This document shows positions 43,030-49,895 of a stretch of DNA of 49,895 bases, piece after piece. The DNA comes from Bacteroidia bacterium. Lineage in GTDB: Bacteria; Bacteroidota; Bacteroidia; Chitinophagales; Saprospiraceae. The notes beneath the pieces are model-generated. The model did no database searches, had not been told where the DNA came from, and saw only the letters and a program-made list of their open reading frames with translations. The stretch is taken from contig JAUIKE010000045.1 in NCBI GenBank assembly GCA_030430845.1, positions 1-49,895 on the forward strand, in the 5' to 3' direction. Made by a program: the position numbers and the translations under genes. The first letter of the stretch is position 1; each line of letters opens with the position of its first letter.

Positions 43030-43148
43030 GTAGACCGGAGTTGGGTAAAAAGTCTTCGGCCCTTTGCCAAAGGCTACAACCGACGGCGTACAGCCTCCCA
43101 AAAAATATTATTGTTTGATTGAAAAGGCTACAGCCTTTTCAATCAAAC
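43030..43148. repeat. Degenerate palindromic element D / rodA terminator
   Basis: GTTTGATTGAAAAGGCT (43113-43129) pairs with its complement (43132-43148). On the minus strand this stem follows the rodA stop by 10 bp and is followed by AATAATATTTTTTGGGAGG, the same flank as in elements A and C. The inner 27-bp stem is missing, so it looks like a deleted copy that may still act as terminator of rodA. Confidence 0.6.
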
Positions 43149-43158
43149 CCCACCTCTT

Positions 43159-44562
43159 CTATCCTACTCCTCGGTTGGCATCCAGTTTCAGCAGCACTGC
43201 TAACATAACCGTAAAACCAAGCAAAGAAGAACCTCCTTTGCTGATAAACGGAAGCGGAATACCTATGATGGGCATCAAACCCATCGTCATTCCTATGTTG
43301 ATAATGTAGTGAACAAATAGGATGCCGGCGATTGCATAAGCATATCGTCGGGAGAAGCCCGAACGTTGTCGTTCGGCCACGATCGTTATTCGGTAAAGCA
43401 ACAAAAAATATAAGGCGATGATGCCGAAGCTACCCAGAAACCCCTGTTCCTCTCCAATGGTACAGAAGATGAAGTCAGTGGATTGTTCCGGCACATAGTT
43501 AAGTTTCGTCATGGTGCCGTTTAAAAAACCTTTTCCTTGCAGCCCTCCTGAGCTGATGGCCATTTTGGATTGGAGGACATTGTACAGTGAGCCCCTTGGG
43601 TCACATTTGGAAGGCTGCAGCCAAACATTGATACGGTCTTGTTGATGTGGTTCCAGAATTTCGTAAAATACATAATTGGCCAAAAAGGAGATTCCAATAC
43701 CAACGAGTACCGCGGTGTTCAACATAAAAGCTAATCTGCCTTTTTTATGCCGCCAAACTACCAGAGAAGCAAGTAGAAAAACCGCTATACTAAGCAGGAT
43801 AACCAGCTGAAAAAGATCTTGCTGGATAAAGAGTATACCGGTCGCAAAAAAGGCTAAGGCTCCCAGGGCCCACCACCATTTTCGCGATTTCAAATTTAGG
43901 GACAAAATAAGAGTAAAGCCCCAAATCAGGCCGAGGGCGATGTATTCAATATCAAACACAAATCCGAGCAGTAACATACCGGCCAGGAAGCCGCCCACAA
44001 TGAAATAAATGGGACTTAAGCCTTCTCGGTAAAGCATGATGGTGAAGGACATAAAAACCAGGGCCGAGCCGGCATCCGGTTGCAATAGTATCAGCCCGGT
44101 CGGAACCAGAAAAATGGCAAATGAGATAAACTGAGTGCGAATATCTCTCATGTCCGCATTGTAGGTGCTCAGGAAATTGGCTAATGCCAGACTCGTTCCG
44201 AATTTGGCAATTTCTGCGGGCTGGAAAGAAAAAGACCCAAAGGTAAACCAGGAGGTGGCTCCCTTGATATTCGTCCCTAAAAATAGAACGGCTACCAGCA
44301 AAAATATCGAAAGGCCGTAGATGAGATAAGAAAAGGTTTGCCAAAACTTCCATTCGATCAAAGTGATCAAAAAGAAAGCCAATACGGAGATGACCATCCA
44401 GATGGCCTGTTTTCCGGCAGAAGTCCTGAAAAAATTCCCGGCGATGGTAGCTTCCTCATAATCCACTGTATACACCATTAGCAGGCCCACACTGATTAAG
44501 CCAATGTAGATGGAAAAGGTGGTCCAATCCATATATTTCATGCTACTACCTCGAGGCCTCAT
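43159..44562 (-). CDS. rodA: Rod shape-determining protein RodA (SEDS glycosyltransferase)
   Basis: 467 residues, with about ten transmembrane helices. SEDS motifs: FQPAEIAKFG (with the conserved Glu-Lys pair), LLQPDAGSALVF, and near the C-terminus GLMPIIGIPLPFISKGGSSLL. Polymerises lipid II for side-wall peptidoglycan with a class B PBP. A longer loop region is present between helices 6 and 8 (QQDRINVWLQPSKCDPRGSLYNVLQSK), as in Bacteroidota RodA. It lies 28 bp from the SPOR protein gene, which starts further upstream on the same strand. Confidence 0.95.
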   Translation of the reverse strand: MRPRGSSMKYMDWTTFSIYIGLISVGLLMVYTVDYEEATIAGNFFRTSAGKQAIWMVISVLAFFLITLIEWKFWQTFSYLIYGLSIFLLVAVLFLGTNIKGATSWFTFGSFSFQPAEIAKFGTSLALANFLSTYNADMRDIRTQFISFAIFLVPTGLILLQPDAGSALVFMSFTIMLYREGLSPIYFIVGGFLAGMLLLGFVFDIEYIALGLIWGFTLILSLNLKSRKWWWALGALAFFATGILFIQQDLFQLVILLSIAVFLLASLVVWRHKKGRLAFMLNTAVLVGIGISFLANYVFYEILEPHQQDRINVWLQPSKCDPRGSLYNVLQSKMAISSGGLQGKGFLNGTMTKLNYVPEQSTDFIFCTIGEEQGFLGSFGIIALYFLLLYRITIVAERQRSGFSRRYAYAIAGILFVHYIINIGMTMGLMPIIGIPLPFISKGGSSLLGFTVMLAVLLKLDANRGVG

Positions 44563-44590
44563 GTCACATTTTTAGGACTGCGGAAAAAAC

Positions 44591-44986
44591 TTAATACAGC
44601 AACTCCATAGGGCTCATGCTCTTATCCACGGCCAGATAAGCACCGGCATACTCTTTTTTCAGCACATGAAGCATTCGGGTAGCCTCCAGCTTGGTAGCAA
44701 AGGCCCCTGCTCTGAGTTTGAAATAAGGCTTATCATGTACCCAGTTGGTCGCGATATTGGGGTAGCGAAATTCGAAAGAGCGCTTTACCCGGTCGAATTG
44801 CTGACGGTCGGCGGTGGCAAAAACCTGAATACGCCACCCTTCTACCGTGTTTTTCGATTTATTAACTTCTTTATATGAAGTCATCATCCGGCTAACGGCC
44901 GGTTCTTCCTCGATCACTACCTGAGCAGAAAGTGTAGATACAAATAGGAAAAGGAGTAAAAATATTGTGGGTGTTAAAAGCTTCAT
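44591..44986 (-). CDS. SPOR-domain exported protein
   Basis: 131 residues. Signal peptide of about 21 residues (ending TLSAQ). The SPOR domain fills about 48-125: GWRIQVFATADRQQFDRVKRSFEF, then YFKLRAGAFATKLEATRMLHVLKKEYAGAYLA. SPOR domains bind denuded septal peptidoglycan. It is directly upstream of rodA, which supports a role in cell-wall growth or division. Confidence 0.88.
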   Translation of the reverse strand: MKLLTPTIFLLLFLFVSTLSAQVVIEEEPAVSRMMTSYKEVNKSKNTVEGWRIQVFATADRQQFDRVKRSFEFRYPNIATNWVHDKPYFKLRAGAFATKLEATRMLHVLKKEYAGAYLAVDKSMSPMELLY

Positions 44987-45011
44987 ACCTTTTTTCTTTA
45001 AAATAAAAATA

Positions 45012-45052
45012 TTTAGATAATTCCTCCGCTATCGGTGGAGGAATTATCTAAA
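45012..45052. terminator. Hairpin between deoC and the SPOR gene
   Basis: TTTAGATAATTCCTCC (45012-45027) pairs perfectly with 45037-45052, loop 9 nt. It follows the deoC stop (minus strand); the bases after it are A/T-rich, so it may terminate deoC transcription. Confidence 0.6.
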
Positions 45053-45104
45053 GTATGCAATGGCCCGCGTTAGAATCGTGCATTGAATACTTTTATGGCA
45101 AAGC

Positions 45105-45749
45105 CTAACTTACCAGGGCAATGCCCGAGGATGTTCCTAGCCGATCCGCCCCCGCCTCGATAAATGCTCTGGCGTCTTCTTTAGTTCGAATGCCACCTGA
45201 GGCTTTTAGCTGGATGACGGGATCCAATTGCTCTCTTAACAATTGAACCACCTCCAAGGTTGCACCACCTCCATTCTTACCGGTGGAAGTTTTAACGAAA
45301 TCCGGCTTTGTTCGATTACATATTTCACAAAGTTTTAGAATTTCGTCCTGCTCCAGAAGCGCTGTTTCCAATATAACCTTGATTTTTTTGCCTTTCAAGT
45401 GAACGGCAGTGATCATGGTGTCAATGTCGTTTCGGACAAAATTCCAGTTTTTTTCTTTAATAGCACAAAGGTTTACAACCACATCTACTTCATCTGCACC
45501 TTCATCAATCACACGCTTAATTTCCTCTACTTTTGAAGCAGTAGGAGAATAGCCCATCGGGAAGCCGATAACCGTTGCTACCATAGTGGTACTTTTTTCC
45601 AGCTGCTGGACCGCTTTTTTTACATAATAAGGTGGAATGCATACTGCCTTGAAGTGGTGAGTATCAGCTTCTGTACAAATGCGTTCAATGTCCTCCGGTC
45701 GGCAGTCCGCGCTTAATATAGTATGATCAATGTACTGGGCTATATCCAT
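45105..45749 (-). CDS. deoC: Deoxyribose-phosphate aldolase
   Basis: 214 residues. Cleaves 2-deoxyribose 5-phosphate to acetaldehyde and glyceraldehyde 3-phosphate. TIM-barrel motifs: IDHTILSAD at the N-terminus, DEVDVVVNL (near 89), KVILETALL (near 126), and FVKTSTGKNGGGAT with the Schiff-base Lys near 152, then LKASGGIRT with the second Lys near 182. Length is normal. It has no other nucleoside-catabolism genes around it; secA lies upstream behind a strong terminator. Confidence 0.95.
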   Translation of the reverse strand: MDIAQYIDHTILSADCRPEDIERICTEADTHHFKAVCIPPYYVKKAVQQLEKSTTMVATVIGFPMGYSPTASKVEEIKRVIDEGADEVDVVVNLCAIKEKNWNFVRNDIDTMITAVHLKGKKIKVILETALLEQDEILKLCEICNRTKPDFVKTSTGKNGGGATLEVVQLLREQLDPVIQLKASGGIRTKEDARAFIEAGADRLGTSSGIALVS

Positions 45750-45839
45750 GGAATCACTAGCTTGGTAATATTAAAAAGAAATAAAGGCAAATTTAGTAAA
45801 AAGCTTCGTGATCTTTTCTACGATTGAACCCTAAAAAAG

Positions 45840-45888
45840 TTATAAATAAAAAGAGGTTTGCCAAAAGCAAACCTCTTTTTATTTATAA
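45840..45888 (-). terminator. Strong terminator after secA
   Basis: A 22-bp perfect stem (45840-45861 with 45867-45888) with a 5-nt loop, including AAGAGGTTTGC and flanked by A- and T-runs, directly after the secA stop. Confidence 0.9.
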
Positions 45889-48800
45889 TTATGCTCTACC
45901 GTGGCATTGTTTATATTTTTTGCCGCTGCCGCAAGGACAAGGATCGTTTCGGCCGACTTTCTTCTCCGTTCGTTTGAAAGTTTGTGGTTTCTGCCTTCTG
46001 CTGACGCCTTCGGCCGCTCTTCTTCTGGCTGCCTCCTCCGTGCGATTGGTCTGCGTTTTGCTCATGTCAGTACGCTGCTCTTTAGCCTGCTCCAGCGTAG
46101 AACCGTCAGAAAAACGGATGGTACCTTTTGACAGATAAGAGGTTACCTCTTCATTGATCGCCATGATGAGCTGCTCGAACAACTCATATGCCTCCATTTT
46201 ATAAATAACCAGCGGATCCTTTTGCTCAAAGGACGCAGCCTGAACCGAATCTTTCAATTCATCCATCGAGCGCAGGTGCTCTTTCCATTTTTCATCGATA
46301 ATGGCCAAGGTCACGGTTTTTTCGATATCCAACACGATGGATTTTCCTTCCGTTTTCACTGCCTTCTCAATTTCTGCCGTGATCGGTAGCGGATTGGTCC
46401 GGCCGTCTGTGAATGGGATCAGAATTCGCTTGTACTGCTTCTGATTCTCATGTACATCCTGGATCTGAGGCATCAGCACATGTACGATATCTTTGTTTTT
46501 GCGATCGTACTGCTCGTAGAACTGCCTGGAGAAACGCTCTACTATATCGTCAACAGGCGCCTCTTTAAAATCAGCCGCGTCGATAGCAGGATCCACTCCC
46601 ATTATGCCGAGTGCTTCGCGGCGGAAGGTCTCCACATCTCCGTTATACTTATTATTTTCTACGATGCTGTAGATCATCGTTTCGAACATGTTGCTCAGGT
46701 CTACAGACAAACGTTCACCAGAAAGGGCATTGTTACGTTTTTTATAAATGGCCTCCCGCTGAATATTCATTACATCATCGTACTCCAACAATCTCTTCCG
46801 GATACCAAAGTTGTTTTCCTCTACTTTCTTCTGCGCCCGTTCAATGGATTTGGATACCATGGAATGCTGGATCACCTCCCCTTCCTTGTGCCCCATACGG
46901 TCCATCAGCTTCGCGATCCGCTCGGATTGGAACAAACGCATGAGGTTATCTTCCAGAGAAACGAAAAACTGCGAGCTACCCGGATCTCCCTGACGCCCTG
47001 CACGACCACGCAGCTGACGGTCTACCCGCCGAGAGTCGTGTCGTTCCGTACCGACAATGGCCAAACCGCCGGCGTCTTTAACTTCCTGACTGATCTTGAT
47101 ATCCGTACCACGACCGGCCATGTTGGTAGCGATGGTTACTTTTCCGGGGCGTCCGGCTTCGGCAACCACCTCTGCTTCGCGCTGGTGTTGCTTGGCGTTC
47201 AGTACGTTGTGGTCAATTTTCTTAAGGCTGAGTATTCGGCTAAGTTTTTCGGAATAATCCACTGAAGTGGTACCTACCAGTACCGGGCGTCCGGCTTCAC
47301 TCAGTTTGACGATTTCTTCGACTACCGCATTGAACTTCTCTTTTTCTGTTTTAAACACGAGGTCTTCGCGGTCATCCCGAACGATCGGTTTGTTCGTAGG
47401 GATGACAACTACGTCCAGTTTATAGATTTCCCACAATTCGCTCGCTTCCGTTTCGGCCGTACCGGTCATACCGGCCAGTTTGTGGTACATCCGGAAGTAA
47501 TTCTGGAGGGTAATGGTCGCGTAGGTTTGGGTGATCTCCCCAATTTTTACATTTTCTTTCGATTCCAGTGCCTGGTGGAGTCCGTCTGAGTAGCGACGAC
47601 CTTCCATCATACGTCCTGTTTGCTCATCCACAATTTTCACCTGTCCCTCGATCACTACATAATCGGTATCTCTTTCGAACATGGTGTAGGCCTTCAGCAA
47701 CTGATTGATGGAGTGAAGACGTTTTGATTTGACGGCAAAATCCTGAGACAGTTTTATTTTAGCTTCTTCTTTTTCCTTTTCACTTAATTCCTCCTTGCTA
47801 TCAATCTCTACCATCATAGAAGCGATATCCGGCATAATGAAGAAGTTGGGATCTTCATTGCCTTTGGCCAGGAATTCTGCTCCTCGTTCTACTAACTCTA
47901 CATTCCGGTTCTTTTCATCGATGGTGAAGTAAAGCGGTTCATCTACAATATGCATGTTTTTGGACTGTTCCTGCATGTAGAAGTTTTCCGCTTTTTGCAA
48001 TTTTACTTTGATACCTTCCTCGCTTAGGAATTTGATCAAGGGGCGGTACTTCGGCATGGCCCGGTAGGCTCTCAATAAAGCCATACCACCTTCTCCTTCC
48101 TGGTAGCCGTCATTACCTTCTTTGATGAGTTTTTTAGCTTCTGCGAGATATGAAGTGGCTAGTTTTCTTTGGGCTGCCAATAGTCTTTCTACAAAAGGCT
48201 TCAGCTCTATATATTCCTGTTCTTCGGAGCCGGTCTGCACCGGCCCTGAAATAATCAGCGGCGTACGAGCATCATCGATCAGTACGGAGTCAACCTCATC
48301 GATCATGGCGTAATGGTGCTTGTGCTGCACTTTTTCTTCCATGGAGCGCACCATGTTGTCGCGCAGATAGTCAAAACCAAATTCGTTATTGGTACCGTAG
48401 GTAATGTCGCAATTGTAGGCGTTCACACGTTCCTGGGAGTGTGGGCGATACTTATCGATACAATCGATGGTCAGGAAAAGGAACTCGAAGATTGGCCCTA
48501 CCCATTCGCAGTCACGACGGGCCAGGTAGTCGTTCACGGTAATAACGTGCACCCCTTGCCCCGACAAGCCATTGAGGTAGGCAGGAAGGGTAGCCACGAG
48601 GGTTTTACCTTCACCGGTAGCCATCTCCGCAATTTTTCCATCGTGCAACACCATACCACCGATCAGCTGTACGTCGTAGTGGACCATATTCCAGGTCACC
48701 TCTCCGCCGGCAGCCACCCAGCTGTTTTGCCAGTGGGCTTTATTTCCTTCAATTTTTAGGTAGTTTTTCTTGGGGTTTCCGGCCAGCTCCCGATCGTGTT

Positions 48801-49197
48801 CGGTAGCGGTGACGGAGATGATTTCATTATTGGCAAAGCGGCGAGCGGTTTCTTTAACCACTGCGAAAGCTTCGGGGCGGATTTCAAGTAAGATCTCCTC
48901 CAGATGCTTATCGCGTTGTTCTACCAGTTCATCAATCTCCTTGAAGAGTTCTTCTTTATCGTGAATATCGACCTCCTCACTTTCAGCCTCTTCCTTGATT
49001 TTGCGGATATCCTCATCTATGCCGGCCAGGTGCTCGGCAATACGCTCGCGGAATTCGAGCGTTTTGTTTCTCAGCTCATCATTGCTCAACTCTGCCAGCT
49101 CTTCAAAAGCTTCATTCACTTCATGGACAAAGGGCATGTAAGCCTTAATGTCCTTATCCTGTTTGGAGCCGAAAATACTTTTTACAATATTAAACAT
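45889..49197 (-). CDS. secA: Protein translocase ATPase SecA
   Basis: 1102 residues, longer than E. coli SecA (901), as usual in Bacteroidota. Drives Sec-dependent export. Walker [10 protein letters not shown] (near 193), [12 protein letters not shown] (Walker B, near 298), then the preprotein-binding domain with an extra helical insertion (about 330-480, rich in Lys/Glu), and the second nucleotide domain with [10 protein letters not shown] (near 695) and [16 protein letters not shown] (near 733). The C-terminus has a Thr/Arg-rich linker and a zinc SEC-C motif [14 protein letters not shown]. Start is ATG; 490 bp of mostly non-coding DNA lie upstream. Confidence 0.98.
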   Translation of the reverse strand: MFNIVKSIFGSKQDKDIKAYMPFVHEVNEAFEELAELSNDELRNKTLEFRERIAEHLAGIDEDIRKIKEEAESEEVDIHDKEELFKEIDELVEQRDKHLEEILLEIRPEAFAVVKETARRFANNEIISVTATEHDRELAGNPKKNYLKIEGNKAHWQNSWVAAGGEVTWNMVHYDVQLIGGMVLHDGKIAEMATGEGKTLVATLPAYLNGLSGQGVHVITVNDYLARRDCEWVGPIFEFLFLTIDCIDKYRPHSQERVNAYNCDITYGTNNEFGFDYLRDNMVRSMEEKVQHKHHYAMIDEVDSVLIDDARTPLIISGPVQTGSEEQEYIELKPFVERLLAAQRKLATSYLAEAKKLIKEGNDGYQEGEGGMALLRAYRAMPKYRPLIKFLSEEGIKVKLQKAENFYMQEQSKNMHIVDEPLYFTIDEKNRNVELVERGAEFLAKGNEDPNFFIMPDIASMMVEIDSKEELSEKEKEEAKIKLSQDFAVKSKRLHSINQLLKAYTMFERDTDYVVIEGQVKIVDEQTGRMMEGRRYSDGLHQALESKENVKIGEITQTYATITLQNYFRMYHKLAGMTGTAETEASELWEIYKLDVVVIPTNKPIVRDDREDLVFKTEKEKFNAVVEEIVKLSEAGRPVLVGTTSVDYSEKLSRILSLKKIDHNVLNAKQHQREAEVVAEAGRPGKVTIATNMAGRGTDIKISQEVKDAGGLAIVGTERHDSRRVDRQLRGRAGRQGDPGSSQFFVSLEDNLMRLFQSERIAKLMDRMGHKEGEVIQHSMVSKSIERAQKKVEENNFGIRKRLLEYDDVMNIQREAIYKKRNNALSGERLSVDLSNMFETMIYSIVENNKYNGDVETFRREALGIMGVDPAIDAADFKEAPVDDIVERFSRQFYEQYDRKNKDIVHVLMPQIQDVHENQKQYKRILIPFTDGRTNPLPITAEIEKAVKTEGKSIVLDIEKTVTLAIIDEKWKEHLRSMDELKDSVQAASFEQKDPLVIYKMEAYELFEQLIMAINEEVTSYLSKGTIRFSDGSTLEQAKEQRTDMSKTQTNRTEEAARRRAAEGVSRRQKPQTFKRTEKKVGRNDPCPCGSGKKYKQCHGRA

Positions 49198-49290
49198 AGG
49201 TTATTTCTTTTTTCCTCTTAGGGTAACGAATTTCAAAGGAATCTTAATATGAGGATGCAGTTTTTTAGGCCGTCAATTGAGCACAATTAA

Positions 49291-49311
49291 TATGTCCACT
49301 CCCGTCGGGGG
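49291..49311. other. Small hairpin upstream of secA
   Basis: CCACTCCC and GGGGGTGG pair around GTC, about 95-115 bp before the secA start on its leader side. It could be a leader structure; no known class is recognised. Confidence 0.35.
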
Positions 49312-49402
49312 TGGAAATATTAAATTTCTGTATTCATTTCTGTCCAATGCATCTTAATCATCTTTTTTTGCGCCACAAAGATAATGAATAATTAGTGGTA
49401 GA

Positions 49403-49433
49403 TGGAGAAAAAGGTCAACGGCCTTTTTCTCCA
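49403..49433. other. Hairpin in the secA/lipoprotein intergenic region
   Basis: TGGAGAAAAAGG (49403-49414) pairs with CCTTTTTCTCCA (49422-49433), loop 7 nt. The gap 49198-49691 lies between divergent genes and no gene was found in it. Confidence 0.5.
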
Positions 49434-49579
49434 CCGGGATTCTTATTTTTGCCGCAAAGTGTTCCAAAATTAGGGTACACGAATTATACCAAGAAGACGG
49501 TTAACCGCCAAATTGGCGTATATTATTTTAAAACAGTATTAATACAAGACAAGTTGTCGTTTATTGGATTGTAATTGAG

Positions 49580-49658
49580 GGTTCCAAAGTTCCATGGTTC
49601 CAAGGTCCCTTTAAGCCTCTGGAACCTCGGAACCATAGAACCTCGGAACTTTGGAACC
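49580..49658. repeat. Nested inverted repeat of GGAACC units
   Basis: GGTTCCAAAGTTCC (49580-49593) pairs with 49645-49658, and ATGGTTCC (49594-49601) with GGAACCAT (49629-49636). GGAACC/GGTTCC hexamers occur about seven times in 80 bp. It is 34 bp upstream of the lipoprotein start. Confidence 0.65.
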
Positions 49659-49691
49659 ATGAAACCTTAAAACCACCATAAATACAAAAAC

Positions 49692-49895
49692 ATGCAAAGA
49701 ATCACTTTTTTACTCCTACTTGGAGCGATCCTTCTTAGCAGTTGCACAAAGAAAGGAGACATCCGAGCCTATTATTTCCCGATGAAAGAATTAACGGAAG
49801 GATTGGTGTATGAGTACCGGCCGGTGGAGGATGATTCCCTGCCGGTAATGTACTGGTACTATCGCTCCTTCATATATCCGGACAGCGTATTCCTG
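49692..49895 (+). CDS. Lipoprotein, N-terminal part (cut by window end)
   Basis: 68 codons are visible from ATG at 49692 and the frame is still open at the last base. It begins MQRITFLLLLGAILLSSC, a lipoprotein signal with lipobox LSSC, followed by a Lys-rich start and YYFPMKELTEGLVYEYRPV, which resembles the beginning of beta-rich Bacteroidota outer-surface lipoproteins. Function unknown. The nested inverted repeat lies just upstream. Confidence 0.75.
   Translation, partial: MQRITFLLLLGAILLSSCTKKGDIRAYYFPMKELTEGLVYEYRPVEDDSLPVMYWYYRSFIYPDSVFL

Noticed and set aside
46450..47265. 271-codon antisense frame within secA
   Set aside because: A shadow of the strongly conserved secA; no start context or recognisable domain.

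Overview
The window reads as chromosome of an aerobic, gliding-type Bacteroidota. It carries gldD and gldE next to ssb and mutY, an LptF/LptG-type permease next to tgt, a DUF1800/DUF1501 pair, a GXSC-type lipoprotein, and promoters of the Bacteroidota form TTTG-N20-TAnnTTTG before recA and the ECF sigma gene. The style (many M14/M28 exopeptidases, DUF1501 proteins, long intergenic palindromes) suggests a Saprospiria/Lewinella-like organism, but that placement is inference.

Layout. 1-3.7 kb: a decayed nucleotidyltransferase, a DinB protein and a secreted M14 carboxypeptidase. 3.9-20.5 kb: a [NiFe]-hydrogenase island built as two convergent operons. The plus operon holds two paralogous TetR regulators around an orphan gene, then hupS, hupL, a maturation protease, two unknown small proteins, a TPR protein and hypA. 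The minus operon runs hypB-hypF-hypC-hypD-hypE, a truncated globin, a six-bladed NHL propeller, a nickel permease, a small orphan and a DUF151 nuclease. The hydrogenase lacks a Tat signal and a membrane cytochrome b, has CSGN in place of CxGC at the proximal cluster and DSCxxC in place of DPCxxC at L2, and resembles the cytosolic group 2a uptake (H2-scavenging) type.

The most interesting signal is regulatory. The palindrome TTAGAA-N6-TTCTAA occurs three times before hupS and twice before hypB, with 21-bp centre spacing in both places. The two structural/maturation operons therefore look co-regulated, probably by the tandem TetR proteins. A second striking point is a small orphan family present twice (4560-4937 and 9501-9824), flanking the structural genes.

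20.6-27.7 kb: a membrane-anchored dihaem cytochrome c, a sulfotransferase with a tandem pair of tail-collar proteins, an LRR protein, an aldehyde-dehydrogenase-like protein that lacks both catalytic residues, and an M28/glutaminyl-cyclase-like lipoprotein. 27.7-49.9 kb: mostly housekeeping: thiL, a thioredoxin-fold protein, DUF1800/DUF1501, an alkyltransferase-like protein, recA, gldD-gldE-ssb-mutY, an ECF sigma factor, a YjgP/YjgQ permease, tgt, rodA, a SPOR protein, deoC, secA and the start of a lipoprotein cut by the window edge.

Scattered between genes is a family of composite palindromes: a 26-28 bp perfect stem with a 3-nt loop, often inside outer arms containing GGGGTTGTGTAAAAA. They look like terminators, non-autonomous mobile elements, or both. 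No tRNA, rRNA, CRISPR array or complete insertion sequence was recognised.
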